Source: an uncultured Alphaproteobacteria bacterium
Lineage (GTDB): Bacteria; Pseudomonadota; Alphaproteobacteria; Methylaequorales; Methylaequoraceae
Assembly (NCBI GenBank): GCA_902563305.1
Contig: CACEWP010000011.1
Location: 1 to 37,834, forward strand
Reading direction: 5' to 3'
Length of the DNA: 37,834 nucleotides
In this document: positions 8,320 through 16,127 of the stretch, piece after piece
How positions within the stretch are numbered: the stretch's first letter is position 1
Layout of the letters: each line of letters opens with the position of its first letter
Program-made: the position numbers and the translations under genes
The notes under the pieces: model-generated
Told to the model about the DNA's origin: nothing
The model's database searches: none
What the model saw: only the letters and a program-made list of their open reading frames with translations

Positions 8320-9278
8320 TGTTATTAAACTCGAGAGTCCTGGGTCATGGTCATTTTCTTCCAGCTAAGGTTTTAGAAAATAATGATTTCGTAAATTTTA
8401 TTGATACTTCAGATGAATGGATCTATTCAAGAACCGGGATTAAGCAAAGGCATATTGCTTTAGAAAATGAATTAACATCAGATTTAGCAGTTAAAGCATC
8501 ACAGAAAGCTTTGGATTCTGCAAATTTAAAAAGTGATGATATTGACTGTATTATTTTAGCAACCACTACCCCTGATGAAACATTTCCTTCAACAGCTACT
8601 AAAGTTCAAACTCAACTAAAGATGAGAAACATACCATCTTTTGATGTTCAGGCAGTTTGCTCTGGATTTATTTATTCTCTTCAAATTGCTGATTCTTTAA
8701 TTAAATGTCAAAAAGCAAAGAATATTCTGGTAATTGGAGCAGAAACATTGTCAAAAATTGTAGACTGGAAAGACAGAAGAACTTGTGTTTTATTTGGCGA
8801 TGGCGCGGGAGCGATTATTTTGGGGAAATCTAAAGGTTTTTGTGGTATTATGTCAACAAAATTATATTCTGACGGGTCGTGGCATGATAGTCTTTTTAGT
8901 GACGGTGGTCCTTCAATAAATCAGAAAGTTGGAAAAATTAGGATGAATGGCAAAGATATTTTTAAACAAGCTGTTAATAAACTGACTGAGGCAACTAACG
9001 AGGCTTTAAGTGAATGTAATTTAGATGTAAAGGATATCAATTGGTTTATTCCTCATCAAGCTAACCAGAGAATAATATCTAGTACAGCAAAAAAAATAGG
9101 TTTAGGGGAAGATAAAACCATAAGTACAGTAAGATATCACGCTAATACATCAGCAGCTTCCATCCCTTTAGCACTTTCAAGTTCAATTGAAAATGGTAAG
9201 ATAAAATCAAATGATATATTAGCTTTATGTGCTATTGGTGGAGGGTTAACTTGGGGTAGTTGTATTTTAAAATTATAA
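8319..9278 (+). CDS. fabH: Beta-ketoacyl-ACP synthase III
   Basis: The 319-residue thiolase-fold enzyme has the complete catalytic triad: Cys114 in QAVCSGF, His246 in IPHQANQR and Asn276 in YHANTSAAS. GGGLTWGS closes the C-terminus as usual. It condenses acetyl-CoA with malonyl-ACP to start fatty-acid synthesis in the cytoplasm. It overlaps plsX by one base, and ihfA starts 17 bases after its stop. Confidence 0.98.
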   Translation: MLLNSRVLGHGHFLPAKVLENNDFVNFIDTSDEWIYSRTGIKQRHIALENELTSDLAVKASQKALDSANLKSDDIDCIILATTTPDETFPSTATKVQTQLKMRNIPSFDVQAVCSGFIYSLQIADSLIKCQKAKNILVIGAETLSKIVDWKDRRTCVLFGDGAGAIILGKSKGFCGIMSTKLYSDGSWHDSLFSDGGPSINQKVGKIRMNGKDIFKQAVNKLTEATNEALSECNLDVKDINWFIPHQANQRIISSTAKKIGLGEDKTISTVRYHANTSAASIPLALSSSIENGKIKSNDILALCAIGGGLTWGSCILKL

Positions 9279-9294
9279 TATATATAATTAGCAA

Positions 9295-9612
9295 ATGGAA
9301 AAAAAAGTCCTTACCAAAGCATTGGTTGTAAATCACCTTAATGAAAGTATTGGACTTTCAAAAAGAGAATGTCAGTATTTCTTTGAATCTTTACTTGATG
9401 TAATTTCTTCTCAATTAAAATCACATAAAGACGTCAAAATTGTTAATTTTGGAATTTTTAGAGTAAAAAATAAAAAATCACGAATTGGAAGGAACCCAAA
9501 GACAAAGGAGGAAGTAATTATTTCTGAAAGAAACGTTGTGACCTTTAAACCATCCCACTTTCTAATAAATTTAATTAATTCAAATATTCTCGAAAAAGAT
9601 GAATTCAAATGA
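9295..9612 (+). CDS. ihfA: Integration host factor alpha-like DNA-bending protein
   Basis: The 105-residue protein belongs to the HU/IHF family. LTKALVVNHLNESIGLSKRE forms the N-terminal helices, VNFGIFRV leads the saddle, and IGRNPKTKEE is the DNA-intercalating arm with the conserved proline. The Gly usual after NPKT is Lys. The position between fabH and a MerR gene is the classic ihfA location. The 3' end overlaps the merR gene by 14 bp. Confidence 0.9.
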   Translation: MEKKVLTKALVVNHLNESIGLSKRECQYFFESLLDVISSQLKSHKDVKIVNFGIFRVKNKKSRIGRNPKTKEEVIISERNVVTFKPSHFLINLINSNILEKDEFK

Positions 9613-9916
9613 TGTTTTAAAAAAAATTGGAACTGTCTCAAAAGAACTAAATCTTCCAATACATGTTATTAGATTTTGGGAAAAAAGAATAAATGTTTTG
9701 CAACCAATCAAAAAACCAAACGGTACAAGATACTTCTCATACAATCAATTGTTAATTCTTAAAGAAATAAAGTTTCTTCTTTACAAAAAGAAATACTCAA
9801 TTGATGGTGTAAATCTATTTTTTAAGGATAAAAAACAAGTTATCCCTAATTTAAAAGAAAAAAAGCTTATTAATGAAATCAAAGGACTAATAGATGAAAT
9901 TAAATCTCACATTTGA
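9599..9916 (+). CDS. Small MerR-family transcriptional regulator
   Basis: The 105-residue protein has an N-terminal MerR winged helix: IGTVSKELNLPIHVIRFWEK, then KPNGTRYFSYNQLLILKEIK. A short C-terminal helical segment, mostly Lys-rich, follows and probably dimerises. It has no cysteines, so metal sensing of the MerR/CueR kind is unlikely. The ligand is unknown. A MerR protein after ihfA is a common Proteobacterial neighbour. Its stop is 2 bases before tRNA-Pro on the same strand, so both are probably cotranscribed. Confidence 0.85.
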   Translation: MNSNDVLKKIGTVSKELNLPIHVIRFWEKRINVLQPIKKPNGTRYFSYNQLLILKEIKFLLYKKKYSIDGVNLFFKDKKQVIPNLKEKKLINEIKGLIDEIKSHI

Positions 9917-9918
9917 AA

Positions 9919-9997
9919 CGGGGCGTAGCGCAGTCTGGTTTAGCGCGTCCGTCTGGGGGGCGGGAGGTCGCTGGTTCAAATCCAGTCGCCCCGACCA
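9919..9997 (+). tRNA. tRNA-Pro (anticodon GGG)
   Basis: The cloverleaf is complete. Acceptor CGGGGCG pairs with CGCCCCG, the D-arm stem is GCGC/GCGC, and the anticodon loop CTGGGGG (anticodon GGG) sits on stem TCCGT/GCGGG with G-U pairs at both ends. The T arm is GCTGG-TTCAAAT-CCAGT. A discriminator A and an encoded CCA end at 9997. It lies between merR and cutA with only 2 and 6 bases of spacing. Confidence 0.97.
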
Positions 9998-10003
9998 CAT
10001 TTA

Positions 10004-10312
10004 ATGAGGATTAATATTTTCTATACTACATGTTCGAATATTAAAGAATCGAAAAAACTTGCTAAATCTTTGCTTTCAACTGAAAAAATAATTTGCGTAA
10101 ATATTATAAAAAATGTTGAAAGTTTTTATAAAGATGATGGTAATTTAAAAAAAACCCTGGAATCTATATTGATAATAAAAACACTACTAGGAAAAAACAG
10201 AATTGAAAATTTAATTAAAAAAATTCATCCGTATGATATTCCTTTTATTACGCAATTGAAGAATGATTCTGTAAATATTGAATATTTGCAATGGGTAAGG
10301 AAAAACTTATAA
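10004..10312 (+). CDS. cutA: CutA1-like divalent-cation tolerance protein
   Basis: The 102-residue protein matches the CutA trimer family: FYTTCSN at the first strand, ICVNIIKNVESFYK, ESILIIKT, then HPYDIPFITQL and YLQWVRKNL. In CutA1 proteins the SxYxW segment is conserved, but here the Trp position is replaced (SFYKDDG). CutA has been linked to copper tolerance, yet its function remains uncertain. The ATG lies 6 bases after the encoded CCA of tRNA-Pro with no ribosome binding site, so the message is probably released by tRNA 3' processing. Confidence 0.82.
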   Translation: MRINIFYTTCSNIKESKKLAKSLLSTEKIICVNIIKNVESFYKDDGNLKKTLESILIIKTLLGKNRIENLIKKIHPYDIPFITQLKNDSVNIEYLQWVRKNL

Positions 10313-10327
10313 ATATTAGTTTTGATG

Positions 10328-10355
10328 TTGACACTAGATAATATTAAGTTATTTT
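10328..10355 (+). promoter_or_regulatory. Candidate promoter for rplM-rpsI
   Basis: A consensus TTGACA (10328-10333) is followed after 16 bases by TATTTT (10350-10355). The predicted start of transcription would be within about 5 bases of the rplM ATG at 10365, so the mRNA could be leaderless or nearly so. No other promoter-like pair is seen in the 52-bp gap. Confidence 0.42.
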
Positions 10356-10364
10356 GCTTAAGAT

Positions 10365-10826
10365 ATGCAAACCTATAGTCTTAAAAAAAATGATATTAAT
10401 AAAAAATGGTTCCTCATAGATGCAAAGGGTCTAGTTTTAGGAAGACTTGCTGTCAAGATAGCTTCTATTTTAAGAGGCAAACATAAGTCAACTTTTTCTC
10501 CTCATCTCGATTGTGGTGATAACGTTATTGTAATAAATGCAAAAAAAGTAATGATGACAGGAAACAAAACTAAACAAAAAAAGTATTTTAAGCATACTGG
10601 TTACCCTGGTGGTTTAAAAGAGTTATATTTTAAAGATATAATTAAAGGACCTAACCCTGAATCAATAATAATAAAGGCTGTAGAGCGAATGATGACCTCA
10701 AATGCACTTTCAAAAAAACAACTTTCAAACCTTAGAGTTTTTAAAGATGAAAAACATAATCTAGAGGCACAAAAACCTGAAAATTTAGATTTTGGGTCTG
10801 AAAATAGAAAAAATATGGTTAACTAA
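10365..10826 (+). CDS. rplM: 50S ribosomal protein L13
   Basis: The 153-residue protein has the L13 motifs WFLIDAKGLVLGRLA, ILRGKHKSTFSPH, GDNVIVINAKKV, GYPGGLKE and the C-terminal AVERMM segment. It precedes rpsI, as nearly everywhere in bacteria. The C-terminal tail after about residue 140 is a short Asn/Glu-rich extension. It is an early-assembly large-subunit protein. Confidence 0.98.
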   Translation: MQTYSLKKNDINKKWFLIDAKGLVLGRLAVKIASILRGKHKSTFSPHLDCGDNVIVINAKKVMMTGNKTKQKKYFKHTGYPGGLKELYFKDIIKGPNPESIIIKAVERMMTSNALSKKQLSNLRVFKDEKHNLEAQKPENLDFGSENRKNMVN

Positions 10827-10829
10827 ATA

Positions 10830-11297
10830 ATGATTGAAAAAGATATTACTCCCAAACTTTCCGAGCCAGTTGAAGATATTAATGAAGCCGAACAACCCAA
10901 ACTTGATAAGTTAGGCAGAGCATATGCAACTGGAAGAAGAAAAACCTCAGTTTCAAGAGTTTGGATTAAGTATGGCGGAAAGAAAATTACAGTAAATGGA
11001 AAATCAAGCAAAGATTACTTTAAAAGAAAAATTTACAGTACAATCTTGGAAGAACCACTATCGAAAACTGAAAACCTAGATAAGTTAGAAATTTTTTCTA
11101 CGGTATCTGGAGGTGGTTTGTCAGGTCAAGCTGGTGCAATTAGACACGGTATTAGTAGGGCATTAGTTAATTTTGACCCGTCATTAAGGAAAAAGTTAAA
11201 AAAAGCAGGTTTTCTTACTCGTGACGCAAGAAAAGTTGAAAGAAAAAAATTCGGAAAGCATAAAGCAAGAAGAAGTCCTCAATTCTCAAAAAGATAG
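10830..11297 (+). CDS. rpsI: 30S ribosomal protein S9
   Basis: The 155-residue protein has a typical alphaproteobacterial acidic N-terminal extension of about 25 residues, then YATGRRKTSVSRVWI, VSGGGLSGQAGAIRHGISRA, and the end KKFGKHKARRSPQFSKR whose last residues reach the P-site tRNA. It starts 3 bases after the rplM stop; argC begins 2 bases after its own stop. Confidence 0.98.
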   Translation: MIEKDITPKLSEPVEDINEAEQPKLDKLGRAYATGRRKTSVSRVWIKYGGKKITVNGKSSKDYFKRKIYSTILEEPLSKTENLDKLEIFSTVSGGGLSGQAGAIRHGISRALVNFDPSLRKKLKKAGFLTRDARKVERKKFGKHKARRSPQFSKR

Positions 11298-11299
11298 AT

Positions 11300-12313
11300 A
11301 TGTCATTAAATGTATGTATTTTTGGTGTATCTGGTTATACTGGATCCAAACTGCTTTATTTTTTAGATAAGCATAAAAAAGTTTCTTTAAAAGGGGTCTT
11401 TGGACACTCAACTATTGGAAAAAAATTAGGTGATATTTTCCAAAATTTACAACATACATCTAACGTCATTATTACAGAATATAAGGACTTTAATTTTGAT
11501 AAAATAGATCTTATCTTCAGTTGTCTTCCTCATGGAAAATTACAAAAAGATATAATAAATAATCTTGATCCTAAAATACCAATAATTGATCTATCAGGCG
11601 ATTTTAGACTCGAGTCTAAAAATGAATACGAAGAATTCTATGATTCATCTCATAACTCTCATGATTTGCAAAAAAAGTTTTTTTATGGATTAACAGAAGT
11701 TAATAGAGAAAAGGTGAAAAGTGCAAAGTTTATTTCAAATCCAGGGTGCTATCCTACTTCAATTTTAATACCATTAATCCCACTTATTAAAGAGAAAATT
11801 TTTGATATTGGAGATGTCATTATAGATGCTAAGTCTGGTATTAGTGGTGCGGGAAAAAAACCCAAGGTTCAAAACCTATTTTCTGAAATAAGTGGAAACT
11901 TTTTTTCTTATGGGCTTCACGGACATAAGCACTACCCTGAATTAAAACAAGAGATAAACAAAGTAAATAAAAAAATCAAATTAACTTTCATCCCTCATGT
12001 ATTACCAATAATTTCAGGAATACAATCAACTATTTATATTGACAAAGTACTTGATGAGAAAGATTATTCTAAAGTTTTGAAAGACTATTACCATAATGAA
12101 CCCTTTATAAAAATTTATTCGGAATCAAAAATTCCATCTGTCAATGATGTTTCTAATACAAATAATTTAGCAATGAAAATATTTCCAGACTTTTCAAAAA
12201 ATAAGATAGTTATAATAAGTTGTATTGACAACCTTGTAAAAGGTGCTTCAGGCCAGGCAATACAAAATATGAATGTAATGTTTGGCTTTGATGAAACAGA
12301 ATCATTAGTCTGA
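11300..12313 (+). CDS. argC: N-acetyl-gamma-glutamyl-phosphate reductase
   Basis: The 337-residue enzyme has an N-terminal NADP-binding motif (FGVSGYTGSKLL), the catalytic cysteine in SNPGCYPTS, and GISGAGKKP, HGHKHYPE and FIPHVLPI in the dimerisation domain. It performs the third step of arginine synthesis. The rpsI-argC pairing recurs in alphaproteobacteria. The stop overlaps the ATG of the next gene by one base (TGATG). Confidence 0.97.
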   Translation: MSLNVCIFGVSGYTGSKLLYFLDKHKKVSLKGVFGHSTIGKKLGDIFQNLQHTSNVIITEYKDFNFDKIDLIFSCLPHGKLQKDIINNLDPKIPIIDLSGDFRLESKNEYEEFYDSSHNSHDLQKKFFYGLTEVNREKVKSAKFISNPGCYPTSILIPLIPLIKEKIFDIGDVIIDAKSGISGAGKKPKVQNLFSEISGNFFSYGLHGHKHYPELKQEINKVNKKIKLTFIPHVLPIISGIQSTIYIDKVLDEKDYSKVLKDYYHNEPFIKIYSESKIPSVNDVSNTNNLAMKIFPDFSKNKIVIISCIDNLVKGASGQAIQNMNVMFGFDETESLV

Positions 12314-12852
12314 TGGGTAAAATTATTAAATATAAAGATAAATTACCTAAAATTGATCAAACAGTTTTTATTGCTGAAGGTGTTGTTTTGGTTGGAGATA
12401 TTGAAATAGCAGAAAAATCAAATATTTGGTACAATACTGTAATAAGAGCAGATGTAAATTTTGTTAGAATTGGTAAGAAATGTAATATACAAGATGGAAC
12501 AGTAATTCATGTGTCGTCTTATGGATTTTCGGCGAAGGGAAAGAAGGGTAGTCCCACCATAATTTCTGATAATGTAACAATTGGTCATAATGCTACAATT
12601 CATGCTTGCGAAATAGGTAATAACTCTTTGATAGGTATGGGCTCTGTAATATTAGATCAATCCAAAATTGAAGAATTTGCTTTTATTGCTGCAGGTGCTC
12701 TCATTACTCCAGGTACTCTAGTCAAAAGTAAAGAGTTATGGGCTGGAAATCCTGGAAGATTTGTAAGAAAAATATCAGACACAGAAGAGAAACTATTATT
12801 TAATACACCAGATGTATATTATAATTTAAGTCAAGAATTTTTAAAAAAATAG
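12313..12852 (+). CDS. Gamma-carbonic-anhydrase-like hexapeptide-repeat protein (YrdA/PaaY type)
   Basis: The 179-residue protein is a left-handed beta-helix with repeated hexapeptides (IGKKCNIQDGTVIHV, IGHNATIHACEIGNN, IGMGSVI). Three histidines at the zinc positions are retained (H66, H92, H97). It ends with ELWAGNPGRFVRKI, seen throughout the YrdA/PaaY/CaiE group. Members bind zinc as trimers; only some have shown carbonic anhydrase activity, so the reaction is not certain. It is translationally coupled to argC by a 1-bp overlap. Confidence 0.88.
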   Translation: MGKIIKYKDKLPKIDQTVFIAEGVVLVGDIEIAEKSNIWYNTVIRADVNFVRIGKKCNIQDGTVIHVSSYGFSAKGKKGSPTIISDNVTIGHNATIHACEIGNNSLIGMGSVILDQSKIEEFAFIAAGALITPGTLVKSKELWAGNPGRFVRKISDTEEKLLFNTPDVYYNLSQEFLKK

Positions 12853-12874
12853 TTTAAGAATTTGTTTTTTTAAC

Positions 12875-12880
12875 TATAAT
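12875..12880 (+). promoter_or_regulatory. Candidate -10 element for the OmpA-like lipoprotein gene
   Basis: A perfect TATAAT lies 20 bases upstream of the preferred ATG (12901). The -35 match is weak (TTTAAG at 12853-12858, 16-base spacing). AAGAG at 12890-12894 provides a ribosome binding site for that ATG. Confidence 0.38.
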
Positions 12881-12900
12881 TTTAAATGTAAGAGTTGAAA

Positions 12901-13635
12901 ATGTTTAAAAAAATTAAATCATTCGTTCCATATGCGATTTTGTTCTTTTTGGGAAGCTGTTTATCTGTTTCAGATTTTTCAGGAAACGATGTTGATCTTG
13001 AACCATCAGATGAGGTTGGTCAACTTCTATCAGATATTCAACAAGAAGAAGAACAAATGGCACTTGAATCAAATGAATATCAGTCCTTAGAAACAGCCGA
13101 AGAAAAATTGGAACCTACACCACAAAAAAAATACGACAGTGTTTTGATTGATGATGCTAACGAGAAAGTTGAGGAGCAGAGAGAAACTCAAATTGAAGAA
13201 AAGGAGACTATTTTACCAACTAACAAATTTGATGATTTCGAGAATACTATCTCTAAGTTAAGTATTAACGATAAAATACAATATAGAGTTGCAACAATAA
13301 ACTTTTATAGTGGTTCAAGCCAAGTAAATGGTGCTGGCTTAAAAAAGATTAAAAAAATTGCCAAAATTGCAAAAGAAAGAAATGCAAAGATTAAGATTGT
13401 TGGGCATGCAAGTAAAAGAACTCGAGATATGCCTTTAGCAAAACATAAATTGGTTAATTTTAATATTTCTGATAAAAGAGCCCAGTCAGTAGCAAACGTC
13501 TTTATCCAAAAGTACAAATTTCCAAGCTTTAACTTAATTACTGAAGCAGTCTCAGACACAAAACCATTATTCAAAGAAAATATGCCTGCTGGTACAAAAG
13601 CTAACCAAAGAACTGAAATTTTCTTAATATATTAA
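12901..13635 (+). CDS. OmpA-family lipoprotein
   Basis: The 244-residue protein has a lipoprotein signal peptide with lipobox LGSC (Cys20). A long acidic, Glu/Gln-rich linker (about 30-120) follows, then a C-terminal OmpA-like peptidoglycan-binding domain: INFYSGSSQVN, IKIVGHASKRTRDM and SDKRAQSVANVFI, ending in KANQRTEIFLIY. It probably tethers the outer membrane to the cell wall, as Pal does, but the linker is longer than in Pal and no Tol genes are nearby. I prefer the ATG at 12901 over an in-frame TTG at 12895, because AAGAG is correctly spaced only for the ATG. Confidence 0.82.
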   Translation: MFKKIKSFVPYAILFFLGSCLSVSDFSGNDVDLEPSDEVGQLLSDIQQEEEQMALESNEYQSLETAEEKLEPTPQKKYDSVLIDDANEKVEEQRETQIEEKETILPTNKFDDFENTISKLSINDKIQYRVATINFYSGSSQVNGAGLKKIKKIAKIAKERNAKIKIVGHASKRTRDMPLAKHKLVNFNISDKRAQSVANVFIQKYKFPSFNLITEAVSDTKPLFKENMPAGTKANQRTEIFLIY

Positions 13636-13638
13636 TAG

Positions 13639-14919
13639 GTGTCTAACAATAAAATAAAGATAGCAATTGCAGGAATAGGAACTGTAGGCAAAGGTCTTTT
13701 AGATCTTTTGCTCAAATATAAGAATAACGAAACAAATCTAGAGATCTCAGCAATTGCTAGTAGAAGAAAATTTAAGGTTGAAAGTAGAAAATTTAAAAAT
13801 ACTTTAATTTTCGCTGACGCTAAAGAACTAATTGATTTTGATGATTATGATATCTTAGTAGAATTAATTGGCGGTGATGAGGGGGTATCAAAAAATATTG
13901 TTTTTGATGCACTTAAAAAAAAAAAAAACGTAGTTACAGCTAATAAAGCTCTTGTTTCAAAATATTGGAGAGAGTTACATTCTTTGATGAAAAAAAATGA
14001 AAGTATTTTAAAATATGAAGCTGCTGTAGCTGGTGGAATACCAATAATTAAAGTGATTGATGAGTTTTTAGTCTCAAACAGAATAAAAAAAATATATGGC
14101 ATATTAAACGGTACTTCTAATTTTATTCTCAGCAATATGCTAGCATATGATAAGAATTTTAAAAAAATATTAAATGATGCTCAAAAACTTGGTTATGCTG
14201 AGTCTGATCCATCCTTTGATGTTGATGGAACAGATACTGCTCATAAATTATCAATACTCTCTTCACTGGCTTTTAATTACAATAATAAAACAGAAAATAT
14301 TAAAAATGAGGGAATACAAAATGTTGAATTACAAGATCTGAAAATTGCTGATTCGCTGGGTTATAAGGTTAAACTTTTAGGTTTAACAGAGATAGAAAAA
14401 AAAAAAGTTAAAAATTTTGTTTATCCTTGTTTACTATCCAAAGATTCATTTATAGCTAAAGTTGATGGAGTTTATAACGCAATAGTAGTAGAGTCTGATT
14501 TTTGCAAGAAAAGTTGTTTTATAGGAGAAGGAGCTGGAGCACACCCTACTGCTACTTCTGTTTTAAGTGATATAATACGTTTATCTGACAAAAGAATTAA
14601 TCAAAAAAAATCAAGTGTTTTTGTGAAACATAAAGAAATTTCATTAGAGTCAAGGTTTGGAAGTTACTATTTAAGATTTACAACAGATGATAGATCTGGA
14701 GTTATTTCAGGTATCGCGAATCAATTTAAAAAATATAATATTTCTATGAAATCTATGCTTCAGAAAGAGTCCCGCACTAAGAGTGATAGATATGCAACAA
14801 TTGTTATCACAACTCATAGTTGTTTTGAAAAAAATATGATGCAAGCTTTAGATAAAATTAATAGATTAAATTTTATAAGAAATAAAACAGTTTATTTAAG
14901 AATTGAAGACTTTAAATAA
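13639..14919 (+). CDS. hom: Homoserine dehydrogenase
   Basis: The 426-residue protein has an N-terminal NAD(P) motif (IAGIGTVGKGLL), TANKALVSKYW, AAVAGGIPII, LNGTSNFIL and GYAESDPSFDVDGTD of the catalytic domain. A C-terminal ACT domain (about 345-420) is present, so feedback control is likely. It reduces aspartate semialdehyde to homoserine for threonine and methionine. The start codon is GTG, 3 bases after the previous stop. A run of 14 A residues (13915-13928) encodes KKKKN within the coding sequence. The 3' end overlaps pfp by 8 bp tail to tail. Confidence 0.96.
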   Translation: MSNNKIKIAIAGIGTVGKGLLDLLLKYKNNETNLEISAIASRRKFKVESRKFKNTLIFADAKELIDFDDYDILVELIGGDEGVSKNIVFDALKKKKNVVTANKALVSKYWRELHSLMKKNESILKYEAAVAGGIPIIKVIDEFLVSNRIKKIYGILNGTSNFILSNMLAYDKNFKKILNDAQKLGYAESDPSFDVDGTDTAHKLSILSSLAFNYNNKTENIKNEGIQNVELQDLKIADSLGYKVKLLGLTEIEKKKVKNFVYPCLLSKDSFIAKVDGVYNAIVVESDFCKKSCFIGEGAGAHPTATSVLSDIIRLSDKRINQKKSSVFVKHKEISLESRFGSYYLRFTTDDRSGVISGIANQFKKYNISMKSMLQKESRTKSDRYATIVITTHSCFEKNMMQALDKINRLNFIRNKTVYLRIEDFK

Positions 14920-16105
14920 TTGATGATGTATGCGGAAAGTTTTTTCCAATTAATGGTTTACAATAATTTAAGAATTTATTTGTTACATTAAACTTTTTCT
15001 GATCGTAGAATGAATGATGCATAACCTTTGTCTTGCCTGCAATATCGTCTAATTTATTTACGATAAACTTTACTTCATATCTTTTTGTAAAAATTTTTCT
15101 TTCTTCAATCCCAACTGAAAATGATTTTCTGAGCTTTTTAGAAAATTTTACTGCAGCACAACCGATATCAAAAGCTTCTTTTTGATCAACTTCCGAGGCC
15201 GAACCCAAAAAACTTCTTTGCGAGTATCCTAATGTATCAGATCTTACTCTTGAAATTTTAAGTGAAGATTTTATTTCATTAGCAAGAAAATCTCCAAGAA
15301 TTCCAGAACCAGATAATTGAATATTACCATGAGCGTCATATTCATTAGATTTTTTTATAGTTTCTGTAAAAAGTTCTTTTTGTTTATTTTGAATACCTTC
15401 AGATACCGCTACAACACATCGACCATAATTTTTAAATATTTTTTTAATATTATTTTTAAAGGTTTCTAGATTGAATGGAAATTCTGGGATGAATATAAGA
15501 TGAGGTCCGTCAGAAGCTTTATTTCTTAATAAAGAAGAGGCGGCGGTTAAATAACCAGCATGTCTTCCCATCACCACTCCAATATAAACACCTGGTAGTG
15601 ATTTAACATCATAATTAATCCCTGAAAATAATTGCGCAACATACTTTGCAGCAGAGCCGAAACCTGGGGTGTGATCATTAAAAACCAAATCATTATCAAT
15701 TGTTTTTGGAACATGTATACATTGAAGATTATAATTCATTTCAGAAGAAAACTTTGAAATAATTCTGAGACTATCAGAGGAGTCATTTCCACCGATATAG
15801 TAAAATTTACTAATTTTTTTTTTTTTAAGAATATGGTAAATCTCTTTGCAATAATTTGCATCCGGTTTGTCTCTTGTTGACCCAAGAGCAGCGCCAGGTG
15901 TGTTTTTAATTAATTGTAGATTTTTATTTGAAATTTTATTTAATATTTTAAATTTATTATTTATTATTCCGTTTACGCCATTTACTGATCCAAATATCCT
16001 TGAATTATTTTTCTTTTCACTAGCTATTATTCCAACTAGTGATTGGTTAATAACATTAGTTGGACCTCCGCCTTGAGCTATTAATATATTATTATTATTG
16101 GACAT
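14912..16105 (-). CDS. pfp: Pyrophosphate-dependent 6-phosphofructokinase
   Basis: The 397-residue phosphofructokinase starts with ILIAQGGGPTNVINQSL and has GGNDSSDSL (105-113), PKTIDNDL (133-140, catalytic Asp137) and MGRHAGYLTAASSL. Asp108 where ATP enzymes have Gly, together with Lys134, marks the PPi-using class. It interconverts fructose 6-phosphate and fructose 1,6-bisphosphate with PPi as donor, so it may run in both glycolysis and gluconeogenesis. The divergent recJ is only 22 bp away. The H+-pyrophosphatase at 3935-6034 makes a PPi-linked economy plausible. Confidence 0.93.
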   Translation of the reverse strand: MSNNNNILIAQGGGPTNVINQSLVGIIASEKKNNSRIFGSVNGVNGIINNKFKILNKISNKNLQLIKNTPGAALGSTRDKPDANYCKEIYHILKKKKISKFYYIGGNDSSDSLRIISKFSSEMNYNLQCIHVPKTIDNDLVFNDHTPGFGSAAKYVAQLFSGINYDVKSLPGVYIGVVMGRHAGYLTAASSLLRNKASDGPHLIFIPEFPFNLETFKNNIKKIFKNYGRCVVAVSEGIQNKQKELFTETIKKSNEYDAHGNIQLSGSGILGDFLANEIKSSLKISRVRSDTLGYSQRSFLGSASEVDQKEAFDIGCAAVKFSKKLRKSFSVGIEERKIFTKRYEVKFIVNKLDDIAGKTKVMHHSFYDQKKFNVTNKFLNYCKPLIGKNFPHTSSII

Positions 16106-16127
16106 AAAACTATGATAGATTTTTCAT

